Source: Paracoccaceae bacterium | Lineage (GTDB): Bacteria > Pseudomonadota > Alphaproteobacteria > Rhodobacterales > Rhodobacteraceae | Direction: 5' to 3' | Length of the DNA: 29,247 nt | Assembly (NCBI GenBank): GCA_015487255.1 | Contig: WFQA01000199.1 | Span: 1 to 29,247, forward strand | Shown here: piece by piece, positions 1-7,063 of the stretch | Position numbering within the stretch: position 1 is the first letter of the stretch | How the letters are laid out: the number at the start of each line of letters is the position of its first letter | Notes under the pieces: model-generated | Database searches by the model: none | The model's input: the letters and a program-made list of their open reading frames with translations, nothing else | What the model was told of the DNA's origin: nothing | Translations under genes and position numbers: made by a program

Positions 1-344
1 GCCTGATCCACAATCACGCTAAACGCTTCCGGCTCATGCACAGCCAGATCGGCCAGCACTTTGCGGTCCACCTCAATACCGGCCAGGGTCAGCCCGTTGA
101 TGAATTTGGAATAGTTGAGGCTCTCGTCATTGCTGCGCACCGCAGCATTAATCCGCTGAATCCACAACGCCCGAAAATTGCGCTTACGGGCTTTACGGTC
201 CCGTGTGGCGTATTGCATAGCCTTGTCAACCGCCTGCGTGGCAGTGCGAAAATTGCGTGACCGGGCACCATAGTAGCCTTTGGCGGCTTTGATGACCTTG
301 CGATGGCGTGCGTGCGCGGCTGCGCCTCCTTTAACTCTCGACAT
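1..344 (-). CDS. rplT: 50S ribosomal protein L20, 3' end cut by window edge
   Basis: L20 binds 23S rRNA early in large-subunit assembly. The reading frame opens with MSRVKGGAAAHARHRKVIK and continues through AKGYYGARSRNFRTATQAV and WIQRINAAVRNDESLNYSKF, which are standard L20 sequences. About 114 codons are present and the frame runs off the left edge. The family is usually about 118-120 residues, so only the last few are missing. The gene lies just downstream of rpmI with an 11-base gap, the normal L35-L20 order. No infC is seen upstream, although infC precedes this pair in many bacteria. Confidence 0.96.
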   Translation of the reverse strand, partial: MSRVKGGAAAHARHRKVIKAAKGYYGARSRNFRTATQAVDKAMQYATRDRKARKRNFRALWIQRINAAVRSNDESLNYSKFINGLTLAGIEVDRKVLADLAVHEPEAFSVIVDQ

Positions 345-355
345 TTCTCAGGCTC

Positions 356-556
356 CTATCGCGCGTATGGCATGTATTTTTTGACGATATTCTCGTCGGC
401 TTTGCAAAGCAGCGTTGTGCCGCGTGCATTGCGCAAGAACTTGTTTGACCGTTTGATCATCATGTGCCGCTTACCGGCCTGAGAGGCCTTGATCCGGCCC
501 GAGGCCGTGACCCGAAAGCGCTTTTTGGCGCTCGATTTTGTCTTCATCTTGGGCAT
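356..556 (-). CDS. rpmI: 50S ribosomal protein L35
   Basis: Small basic large-subunit protein. It starts MPKMKTKSSAKKRFRVTASG and contains KRHMMIKRSNKFLRNARGTT and ends VKKYMPYAR, giving 66 residues, the family length. The open frame extends 30 codons further upstream, but MPKMKTKSS is the conserved L35 N-terminus, so the start at 556 is chosen. It is co-directional with rplT and probably cotranscribed. The 115 bases between it and the upstream membrane-protein gene include a short hairpin (611-623). Confidence 0.96.
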   Translation of the reverse strand: MPKMKTKSSAKKRFRVTASGRIKASQAGKRHMMIKRSNKFLRNARGTTLLCKADENIVKKYMPYAR

Positions 557-610
557 TTCCGTCTCCATAAAAAGAGTTGGTATAAGGCACAGCTCGGCAG
601 CCCTGTGAGG

Positions 611-623
611 CCGGCCATGCCGG
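611..623. other. short GC-rich hairpin upstream of rpmI
   Basis: CCGGC-CAT-GCCGG, a 5-bp stem with a 3-base loop, in the 115-base gap between the 75-residue membrane-protein gene and rpmI. There is no T-tract on either side. It could be part of the leader of the rpmI-rplT transcript or simply chance, and no function is claimed. Confidence 0.3.
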
Positions 624-671
624 TGGAGCGCATCTTCTAGGCGCAAACAGCAGGCTTTGCAAGCTGATTCG

Positions 672-899
672 TCAGTTCATGATCCGCGCATAAAGCTTGT
701 AGATCGTATCAGGGATATCCTCGGCCAGATTACCGTCAAGGCTCAGGCTGTTTGCGTAGAATAACGCCAAACCTCCCATAACAAACAGCACCATAGCCGC
801 ACCAATGGGGCGGCGGTTGGTGACAGCTGTAAAACCGGACAAAACGCTGGCTATCAGTAACACAACTGCCCATAACAGGACGATTTCATAAGTTGACAT
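672..899 (-). CDS. small two-helix membrane protein, unknown function
   Basis: A 75-residue protein starting MSTYEIVLLWAVVLLIASV. Two hydrophobic segments, at about residues 5-24 and 33-49, flank a short polar loop (VTNRRP), so it is probably an inner-membrane hairpin protein. The C-terminal 25 residues are polar (DGNLAEDIPDTIYKLYARIMN). The frame could start 9 codons earlier at 926, but a GAGGCGG ribosome-binding sequence directly precedes the ATG at 899. It sits between pyk and rpmI on the same strand. No family is recognised. Confidence 0.7.
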   Translation of the reverse strand: MSTYEIVLLWAVVLLIASVLSGFTAVTNRRPIGAAMVLFVMGGLALFYANSLSLDGNLAEDIPDTIYKLYARIMN

Positions 900-1011
900 G
901 GCCGCCTCATTACTTGCCTCACGCAAAGCTTAACAGAGTCCTGTCAGGTAATCCACCCCTCCCTTTTCAACCCTGGAGGGAAAAAGAGCCGTGGCTGAAA
1001 GAATGCCATTT

Positions 1012-2469
1012 TCAATCCAGTTCACTGCCGTAAATCAGCTTTTCATTCACCGGAGCCACCCGCAAAATATTGGTGGTGCCCGGCGTGTTGAACGGCACAC
1101 CGGCAGTGACCACGATCATATCGTTTTCCTTGGCAAACCCCGCCGCCTTGGCGGCTTTGGCCGCATTGATCACCGCCTCTTTAAAGCGCGACACCTCGCC
1201 GGAAACCACACAATGCAACCCCCAAACCAGCGCCAACCGCCGCGCCGTGGCGGGCACGGGCGTAATGGCGATGATCGGCACCCGGGGCCGCTCGCGCGCC
1301 GCCAGCATTGCCGTGGTGCCCGATTGGGTGAAGCTGGCAATCGCCTTGATATCGGTGGTTTCGGCCACCTCGCGCGCGGCGGCGCTGATCGCATCGGCCA
1401 CCCGGGTGCGGCTGGGCGTGTGCGAGGCCTCTAGCCCGTCGCGATACATTTCGTCTTTCTCGACCTCGACCGCCACATTGCTCATCGTGGTCACCGCCTC
1501 TATCGGGTAATCCCCGGCGGCGCTTTCAGCCGAGAGCATCACCGCATCCGCGCCCTCGTAAATCGCCTGCGCCACGTCCGAGACCTCGGCCCTTGTCGGC
1601 ACTGGCGAGGAGATCATGCTCTCCATCATCTGCGTGGCCACGATCACCGGCTTGCCCACACGCCGGCACGCGGTGACCAGGCGTTTCTGGATCGGCGGCA
1701 CCGCCTGCACCGGCAACTCGACCCCAAGGTCGCCGCGCGCCACCATAATACCGTCACTCACCGCCAGAATTTCCTCAAACGCATCCACCGCTGCCGGTTT
1801 TTCAATTTTGGAAATGATCACCGCCCGGCCCCGCGCCAGCTCGCGCGCCTCAAGCACATCCGAGGCGCGTTGCACAAAGGAAAGCGCCAGCCAGTCCACC
1901 CCGAGCGTGCAGGCGAATTCGAGGTCGGCCCGGTCTTTTTGCGAAAGCGCCGCCAAAGGCAGCACCACATCGGGCACATTCACCCCCTTGCGGTTGGAAA
2001 TCTCGCCACCAACCATCACCTCGGTATCGGCAAAATCCGCCCCGCAGGCAGTGACCTTAAGGCTGATCTTGCCATCATTGACCAGGAGTGTCGCCCCCGG
2101 CTTCAGCGCCTTGAAAATTTCGGTATGGGGCAGGTTTACCCGGCTTGCATCGCCCGGGGTCTCGTCCAGATCAAATCGGAAGGCATTGCCCGTCACCAGC
2201 AACTCGCTGTCATTCCCGAACACCCCGCAGCGCAGCTTTGGCCCCTGCAGGTCGGCCAGCAGCCCGATCGGGCGCTCCAGCTCCAGCTCCAGCTCGCGGA
2301 TGATCGCGTGGCGCTTGGTGATTTCTGCATGGCTGCCATGGCTCATATTGAGCCGGAACACATCTGCCCCGGCCATAAAAAGCTCGCGGATCATGTGTTT
2401 GGTGTCGGAGGCAGGGCCGAGGGTTGCCACTATTTTGACATTCCTCTGGCGGCGGATTCCTTGGGTCAT
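1012..2469 (-). CDS. pyk: pyruvate kinase
   Basis: Catalyses phosphoenolpyruvate + ADP to pyruvate + ATP, the last step of glycolysis, in the cytoplasm. At 485 residues it is normal length. Visible signatures are VKIVATLGPAS (N-terminal barrel), VFRLNMSHGSH, the catalytic lysine region VIISKIEKPAA, the metal-binding segment GIMVARGDLGVELP, and VMLSAESAAGDYP. The C-terminal alpha/beta domain includes FTQSGTTA and ends around TNILRV. The start at 2469 (MTQGIRRQRNVKIV) has a purine-rich AAAAGAGA just upstream and a plausible promoter at 2508-2535. The gene is divergent from the FGase-like gene. Confidence 0.96.
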   Translation of the reverse strand: MTQGIRRQRNVKIVATLGPASDTKHMIRELFMAGADVFRLNMSHGSHAEITKRHAIIRELELELERPIGLLADLQGPKLRCGVFGNDSELLVTGNAFRFDLDETPGDASRVNLPHTEIFKALKPGATLLVNDGKISLKVTACGADFADTEVMVGGEISNRKGVNVPDVVLPLAALSQKDRADLEFACTLGVDWLALSFVQRASDVLEARELARGRAVIISKIEKPAAVDAFEEILAVSDGIMVARGDLGVELPVQAVPPIQKRLVTACRRVGKPVIVATQMMESMISSPVPTRAEVSDVAQAIYEGADAVMLSAESAAGDYPIEAVTTMSNVAVEVEKDEMYRDGLEASHTPSRTRVADAISAAAREVAETTDIKAIASFTQSGTTAMLAARERPRVPIIAITPVPATARRLALVWGLHCVVSGEVSRFKEAVINAAKAAKAAGFAKENDMIVVTAGVPFNTPGTTNILRVAPVNEKLIYGSELD

Positions 2470-2507
2470 TATATCTCTTTTCGTGCCAAATTGGCGGGCC
2501 TTCGGCG

Positions 2508-2535
2508 CTTATATAGCCTTTCCGGTTCACATCAA
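2508..2535 (-). promoter_or_regulatory. candidate sigma-70 promoter of pyk
   Basis: Reading the minus strand, a TTGATG -35 element (2530-2535) is followed after 16 bases by a TATAAG -10 element (2508-2513), about 40 bases before the pyk ATG. Both match the consensus at four of six positions or better, and the spacing is acceptable. This is a by-eye prediction only. Confidence 0.4.
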
Positions 2536-2634
2536 ACCAAAATCATCGCAATTCACGTTTGCGCGTGATGAAATGCGGCTGATTGAGATTCTGCTTGAGC
2601 AGAAAACGCTTTTGCGCATGTGGGTGGCGATGTC

Positions 2635-2651
2635 AGCCGGAAATTCCGGCT
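2635..2651. other. short palindrome upstream of the FGase-like gene
   Basis: AGCCGGAA-A-TTCCGGCT, an 8-bp perfect inverted repeat around one base, followed by ATTTTC. It lies in the 237-base divergent region between pyk and the hydrolase gene. It could be a weak terminator for a short upstream transcript or a protein-binding palindrome. No specific function is assigned. Confidence 0.3.
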
Positions 2652-2730
2652 ATTTTCAACTCCAAGGCTGGCCCATGATTTGCCAAAGGTGTAACAAGGC
2701 GCAAAGATGCAAGGAATCAGGCCCCCGGAC

Positions 2731-3480
2731 ATGAGTGAAACAAGCGCTTTTGAAGCTCTGAACACGGTCGCGCAATCGCGCATACTGCTCCTGTGCGACC
2801 ATGCCAGCAACCATGTGCCGGCTGAGGTGAATGGCGGCAGCCTTGGCCTTTCCGCCAAGGATATGGCGCGCCATATCGCTTATGATATCGGCGCGCGCGG
2901 CGTGGCGCTGGCACTGGCAAAAACCCTTGAGGCCCCAATGCTGGCCAGCCGGTTTTCGCGCCTGGTGATCGACCCGAACCGGGGCGAGGATGACCCGACG
3001 ATCATGATGAAAATCTATGATCACACCATTATCGAGGGCAACCGCCATGCTGACGAAGCGGAAAAGCAACGCCGGATAAAGCGCTATTACCGCCCCTATC
3101 ATCAGGCGATAGATGCCGCGCTCAACGCCATTACCAGCCGAGGCGAGCTGCCGGTTCTGATCTCGATCCACTCCTACACGCCGCAGCTCAATGGCAGGCC
3201 CAAGCGGCCTTGGCATATAGGGGTTTTGTGGGGGGACGACCCGCGCATCGCCAAGCCGCTGCTTGCAAAACTCCGGCAAAACCCCGATATTGTGGTCGGG
3301 GATAACGAGCCTTATTCCGGTGAACTGCGCGGCGATACCATGTATTCTCACGCCACCAAAAACGGCTACCCGCATATATTGATCGAGCTGCGACATGATC
3401 TGATAGACACAATCGAAGGCCAGCAAAAATGGGTGGATATATTGGCCGGACCGCTGCAAGAAATCATCAAGACCCTGTGA
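2731..3480 (+). CDS. N-formylglutamate amidohydrolase family protein
   Basis: A member of the FGase family (PF05013), zinc-type hydrolases that release formate from N-formylglutamate in histidine degradation. Many paralogues have other, unassigned substrates. Family signatures are ILLLCDHASNHVP near the N-terminus, YDIGARG, SRLVIDPNR, YYRPYHQAIDAAL, the putative metal/catalytic segment LISIHSYTP, VGDNEPYSG, and HILIELRHDLI. No hut genes are nearby, so the substrate is not settled. An in-frame ATG at 2707 would add 8 residues. AAGGA lies about 15 bases before 2731 and only a weak AAGG precedes 2707, so the start is uncertain. DUF1244 follows after 7 bases. Confidence 0.85.
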   Translation: MSETSAFEALNTVAQSRILLLCDHASNHVPAEVNGGSLGLSAKDMARHIAYDIGARGVALALAKTLEAPMLASRFSRLVIDPNRGEDDPTIMMKIYDHTIIEGNRHADEAEKQRRIKRYYRPYHQAIDAALNAITSRGELPVLISIHSYTPQLNGRPKRPWHIGVLWGDDPRIAKPLLAKLRQNPDIVVGDNEPYSGELRGDTMYSHATKNGYPHILIELRHDLIDTIEGQQKWVDILAGPLQEIIKTL

Positions 3481-3487
3481 GGTAAAA

Positions 3488-3787
3488 ATGGACGACCTGA
3501 CCCAACTCAAAGCCGAAGCCGCCGCCTTTCGCCGCCTGCGTGACCATCTGGCCGAGCGGGTGGATGTGCAGAATATCGACCTGATGAACATGGCCGGGTT
3601 TTGCCGCAACTGTCTGGCGCGCTGGTATCAGGAAGGGGCCAACGCGCAAGGCGTGGAAATGGACAAAGCCCAGGCCCGCGCGGCGTTTTACGGCATGCCC
3701 TACGAGCAGTGGCGGGCAAAACACCAGACCAAAGCCGATGCGGCCAAGCTGGCAGCTTACGAGATTTCCAAGCCAAAGCACGATTGA
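3488..3787 (+). CDS. DUF1244 family protein
   Basis: A 99-residue protein of the alphaproteobacterial/gammaproteobacterial DUF1244 family (PF06844). It is recognised from the core GFCRNCLARWYQEGA (residues about 37-51) followed by YGMPYEQWRAKHQT. The CRNC pair suggests a possible metal or redox site, but the family function is unknown to me. It starts 7 bases after the FGase-like gene with GAGG just upstream of its ATG. Its stop overlaps the next ATG (TGATG), so the three plus-strand genes 2731-4629 are probably one transcript. Confidence 0.85.
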   Translation: MDDLTQLKAEAAAFRRLRDHLAERVDVQNIDLMNMAGFCRNCLARWYQEGANAQGVEMDKAQARAAFYGMPYEQWRAKHQTKADAAKLAAYEISKPKHD

Positions 3788-4629
3788 TGCGTTTTCTTCT
3801 GCTCTTTTTCCTGCTTTTCGCCCAGCCGCTATTCGCCGCCCCCAAAGTGGTGGCCAGCATCCCGCCGCTGGCTGGCATTGTTGCCAAGCTGATGCAGGGG
3901 GTTGGCACCCCCGTCACACTTCTGCCCGCCAATGCCCCGCCGCACGGCTTTGCGCTGCGCCCCTCCCAGCTTGCCGCGCTCAATGAGGCGGATATCGTAT
4001 TTGCCATCGGCCTGGATATGGAACCATGGCTGGCGCGGGTGGCGGACGGGCCTGCTCCGATCTGGCTTGGAGAGACCCTTTCCGAGCCTCTGCCCGCCCG
4101 CAATTTTGATCTTTCCGCCCGCACGGCAAGTGACCCGCATATCTGGCTTGACCCCGGCGAGACCATTGCCTGGGTGCTGGAAATCACCCAGGCGCTGATC
4201 CGGCTGGACCGGGGCAATATGGCCACTTATCGCAGCAATGAGCTGGCCCTGCTCAGGGAGATCGTAATAGCCAAGGAGCGGTTGCAGGAAATCGGGGCGC
4301 GCTTGGCGCAGGATGACATCCGGCTGGTCGCCGCCCATGATGCTTATCAATATCTGGAGCAGCGGCTGGGCGTGCCTATCAGCGGTATGCTCAATGATAT
4401 CGGCGGCATCAAGGCCGGGGCGCGCAGCCTTGCGCGGCTATCGCGGCTGGAGGGTGAGATTTGCCTGATCATCGACCCGAACGAGCCGACCCCCGCCGGT
4501 ATTTTGCCCGGCGCAACCCGGATAGAGATCGACCCGATTGGCGCGGCTCTCGGTGAAGGGGTGGATTTCACCCGCCGGTTTTATGGGGGCATCATCACCG
4601 CACTGGAAACCTGCCTCACACAGCCCTAA
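3787..4629 (+). CDS. ZnuA-like zinc/manganese ABC transporter substrate-binding protein
   Basis: Periplasmic metal-binding protein (SBP_bac_9/ZnuA family) of 280 residues. The N-terminus MRFLLLFFLLFAQPLFAAPK is a clear signal peptide, with cleavage predicted after FAA. Metal-ligand candidates in the family pattern are His53 (PPHGF), His118 (DPHIWLDP), His184 (AAHDAY) and Asp249 (IDPIG). It lacks the His/Asp-rich loop of typical ZnuA and is slightly short. No znuB or znuC gene is in the window, so it is an orphan here. The start at 3787 overlaps the DUF1244 stop by one base; longer in-frame starts would lack the signal peptide. Zinc is more likely than manganese because three histidines are conserved, but this is inference. 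Confidence 0.85.
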   Translation: MRFLLLFFLLFAQPLFAAPKVVASIPPLAGIVAKLMQGVGTPVTLLPANAPPHGFALRPSQLAALNEADIVFAIGLDMEPWLARVADGPAPIWLGETLSEPLPARNFDLSARTASDPHIWLDPGETIAWVLEITQALIRLDRGNMATYRSNELALLREIVIAKERLQEIGARLAQDDIRLVAAHDAYQYLEQRLGVPISGMLNDIGGIKAGARSLARLSRLEGEICLIIDPNEPTPAGILPGATRIEIDPIGAALGEGVDFTRRFYGGIITALETCLTQP

Positions 4630-4661
4630 ACTGATGCAACCCTGCACCAAAGGAGTCGGAA

Positions 4662-5357
4662 ATGGATAAAATCTATGAAAGCGCGGCGGAGGCGCTCAAG
4701 GGCATTCCCTTTGACGGCATGAAGCTGGCCGTGGGCGGCTTTGGCCTTTGCGGCATTCCCGAAACCCTGATCGAGGCATTGCGTGACAGTGGCGCAAAAG
4801 ACCTGACCGTGGCCAGCAACAATGCCGGCACCGATGGCTATGGGCTGGGGCAGTTGCTCACAACCCGGCAGATCAAAAAGATGATCTCTTCTTATGTCGG
4901 TGAAAACGCTGAATTCATGCGGCAGTATCTGAGCGGCGAGCTGGAGCTGGAGTTCACCCCGCAGGGCACTTTGGCCGAGCGGATGCGGGCCGGCGGTGCG
5001 GGCATTCCCGGCTTTTACACCAAAACCGGGGTGGGCACGGTGATCGCCGAGGGCAAGGAGCACAAGGATTTTGATGGCCAGACCTATATTCTGGAGAAGG
5101 GGATTTTCGCCGATCTCTCATTGGTGAAAGCATGGAAGGGGGATGCGCAGGGGAACTTGGTTTATCGCAAAACCGCGCGCAATTTCAACCCGAATGCCGC
5201 CACCTGTGGCAAGATCTGCATTGCCGAGGTCGAGCAGATCGTGCCGGTTGGCAGCCTGGACCCGGACCTGATCCATACGCCCGGCATTTTTGTGAACCGT
5301 CTGGTGCTGAGCACCGCCGAGAAGAAAATCGAAAACCGCACCACGCGGGCGGCTTGA
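4662..5357 (+). CDS. 3-oxoacid CoA-transferase subunit A
   Basis: Alpha subunit of a class I CoA-transferase (SCOT/AtoD type) that moves CoA from succinyl-CoA (or acetyl-CoA) to acetoacetate or another 3-oxoacid for ketone-body or polyhydroxybutyrate-derived acetoacetate use. The 231 residues include the glycine-rich loop LAVGGFGLCGIPETLI (about 22-37), LTVASNNAGTDGYGLG, and GAGIPGFYTKTGVGT. The ATG at 4662 has GGAG upstream (AAAGGAGTCGGAAATG). Subunit B follows after 10 bases, the standard AB operon order. ScoA versus AtoD substrate choice cannot be told from sequence reading alone. Confidence 0.93.
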   Translation: MDKIYESAAEALKGIPFDGMKLAVGGFGLCGIPETLIEALRDSGAKDLTVASNNAGTDGYGLGQLLTTRQIKKMISSYVGENAEFMRQYLSGELELEFTPQGTLAERMRAGGAGIPGFYTKTGVGTVIAEGKEHKDFDGQTYILEKGIFADLSLVKAWKGDAQGNLVYRKTARNFNPNAATCGKICIAEVEQIVPVGSLDPDLIHTPGIFVNRLVLSTAEKKIENRTTRAA

Positions 5358-5367
5358 GGGGAAAAAC

Positions 5368-5997
5368 ATGGCTTGGGACAGAAACCAGATGGCGGCACGC
5401 GCCGCGCTCGAGTTGCAGGACGGCATGTATGTCAACCTCGGTATCGGCATTCCGACCCTGGTGAGCAACTATATTCCGGAAGGGATCGACGTGACCCTGC
5501 AATCGGAAAACGGCATGCTGGGCATGGGGCCGTTTCCGACCGAGGATGAGGTGGATGCGGATCTGATCAATGCCGGCAAGCAGACGATCACCGAGCTGGA
5601 GCGGACCTCGTATTTCTCCTCGGCGGACAGTTTTTCGATGATCCGGGGCGGGCATATCGATATGGCTATTCTGGGCGCGATGGAGGTTTCCGAGGCAGGC
5701 GATCTGGCCAACTGGATGATCCCGGGCAAGCTGGTAAAGGGCATGGGCGGGGCGATGGACCTGGTGGCCGGAGTGCGCCGGGTCGTGGTGGTGATGGATC
5801 AGGTCAACAAGCACGGGGATTCAAAGCTGCTGAAAACCTGCACCCTGCCCCTGACCGGCAAGGCGGTGGTGCACCGGATCATCACCGAACTGGCGGTTTA
5901 TGATGTGGTGGAAGGTGGGCTGGAGGTGGTTGAACTGGCTGACGGGGTGAGCCGGGAAGATGTAAACGCCGCGACCGGGGCAAGCTTGGTCAACTGA
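5368..5997 (+). CDS. 3-oxoacid CoA-transferase subunit B
   Basis: Beta subunit carrying the catalytic glutamate that forms the enzyme-CoA thioester: Glu47 in the SENGMLGMGP motif. Other family stretches are YVNLGIGIPTLVSNY near the N-terminus, SADSFSMIRGGHIDMAILGAMEV, and GAMDLVAGVRRVVVVMDQ. At 209 residues it is normal size for the small subunit. The gene follows subunit A with GAGGGGAAAAACATG as ribosome-binding context. It is the last gene of this pair, and the palindrome cluster at 6007-6066 lies immediately downstream. Confidence 0.94.
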   Translation: MAWDRNQMAARAALELQDGMYVNLGIGIPTLVSNYIPEGIDVTLQSENGMLGMGPFPTEDEVDADLINAGKQTITELERTSYFSSADSFSMIRGGHIDMAILGAMEVSEAGDLANWMIPGKLVKGMGGAMDLVAGVRRVVVVMDQVNKHGDSKLLKTCTLPLTGKAVVHRIITELAVYDVVEGGLEVVELADGVSREDVNAATGASLVN

Positions 5998-6006
5998 CCC
6001 AGCGGA

Positions 6007-6066
6007 ATCGCGCCAGGGCGCGATGAGCGATAACCGGGCCAAAGGCCCGGCGCTGGCGCCCGGGGC
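6007..6066. repeat. cluster of three GC-rich palindromes (REP-like)
   Basis: Three hairpins lie back to back after the CoA-transferase: an 8-bp stem with an AG loop (6007-6024, ATCGCGCC/GGCGCGAT), CCGGGCC-AAA-GGCCCGG (6034-6050), and GGCGC-TG-GCGCC (6049-6060) followed by CGGGGC. There is no T-tract, so this is not a standard intrinsic terminator. The arrangement resembles dispersed intergenic palindromic elements of other bacteria. Only one copy is in the window, so its repeat nature is inferred. Confidence 0.45.
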
Positions 6067-6075
6067 AACGACAGT

Positions 6076-7059
6076 TTGTCATTTCAAATTCCGCTGCCTG
6101 TGTTATGGCAGGGCATGGAGTTTTTCAAAGCCCATCGCGACCTGTTTTTTGGCCTTGCCATGCTGCTTTTGTTTCTGATCGGCATCGGCGGGATCATCGC
6201 CTATACCGGCTGGGCGGAAACCCGCGCCTATCTGGGCAAGATCGGCTGGGCGCAATTTGCGCTGTTGCTGCTGCTGTCGCTGGGGAATTATGCCCTGCGT
6301 GCTTTGCGCTGGCATGTGTTTGCCGGGGCTTTGGGGCTAAGCACCGGATTGCGCCAAAACACCCTGCACTATCTTGGCGGCTTTGCCCTGACCATCACCC
6401 CCGGCCGGGTGGGGGAGCTGGTGCGCCTGCGCTGGATCAAGCGGGCAACCGGGGTTGGCATGATGCAGTCCTCGCCGATGATGCTGGGGGACCGGGCCTC
6501 TGATCTGGCCGGGGTGGCGCTTTTGCTGCTGGTGGCGGCGGCTTTCAGCCTTGGCGGGCAGAGCGGGGTTTACTGGGTGGTGGGACTGGCGATGGTGCTG
6601 GCCTATCTGGCCACCAGTCCGCGCTTCATGGCCGGGGCGGTTACATTGGGCTGGCGCAGCCTTGGGCGCGGGGCGCGTTTTTTTGCCGGTTTGCGCCGCG
6701 CGGCCCGGCGGCTGGGGCTGTTTGGCCGCCCCCGCGTGGCGCTGCCGGTGTTGCTGCTCAGCGTGGCTGGCTGGCTGTTTGAGGGCTATGCGTTTTATCT
6801 GCTGCTCGGCTGGCTCGGGGCCGATATCGGCTTTTGGGCGGCGGTGGCGATATTTTTGTTTTCGATGCTGGGCGGCGGGGCCACCGGGCTGCCCGGCGGG
6901 CTGGGCGGGGCCGAGGCGGCAATGGTGGTGCTGCTCAGCCTGCAAAACATGCCGCTGGAAATCGCCCTGCCCGCGACGGCGATCATCCGCATCACCACAC
7001 TTTGGTTTGCTATTCTGATCGGAGTTATTATATTCCCGTTGGCAGAACGGAAAGGTTGA
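6076..7059 (+). CDS. UPF0104 / lysylphosphatidylglycerol synthase TM-region family protein
   Basis: Polytopic inner-membrane protein of the PF03706 superfamily (the flippase-like part of MprF; also AglD-like and UPF0104 proteins). About eight hydrophobic segments are visible, starting with LFFGLAMLLLFLIGIGGIIAY. The conserved-looking core is NYALRALRWHVFAGALG, GGFALTITPGRVGELVRL and LGDRASDLAGVALL, and near the end GLPGGLGGAEAAMV and RITTLWFAILIG. There is no C-terminal aminoacyl-transferase domain, so it is not a full MprF. It lies 4 bases before the DprE1-like gene, so a role in moving a lipid-linked sugar is possible. The TTG at 6076 has no clear Shine-Dalgarno; the ATG at 6115 (MEFFKAH) is an equally good start. 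Confidence 0.8.
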   Translation: MSFQIPLPVLWQGMEFFKAHRDLFFGLAMLLLFLIGIGGIIAYTGWAETRAYLGKIGWAQFALLLLLSLGNYALRALRWHVFAGALGLSTGLRQNTLHYLGGFALTITPGRVGELVRLRWIKRATGVGMMQSSPMMLGDRASDLAGVALLLLVAAAFSLGGQSGVYWVVGLAMVLAYLATSPRFMAGAVTLGWRSLGRGARFFAGLRRAARRLGLFGRPRVALPVLLLSVAGWLFEGYAFYLLLGWLGADIGFWAAVAIFLFSMLGGGATGLPGGLGGAEAAMVVLLSLQNMPLEIALPATAIIRITTLWFAILIGVIIFPLAERKG

Positions 7060-7063
7060 GAAC

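Noticed and set aside
957..980. CCCTCC/GGAGGG inverted repeat downstream of pyk as a terminator
   Set aside because: Stem is only 6 bp around a 12-base loop and no U-tract follows in the pyk direction.
2572..2733. Possible small gene of about 53 codons (MRLIEILLEQKTLLRMW...) before the FGase-like gene
   Set aside because: It overlaps the better-supported hydrolase start, has no clear ribosome-binding site, and I recognise no homologue. A weak possibility only.
1616..2734. 372-residue plus-strand open frame antisense to pyk
   Set aside because: Its composition (Ser/Thr/Arg-rich, no domain) is that of a shadow of the pyk coding strand, and pyk has a full set of motifs on the other strand.
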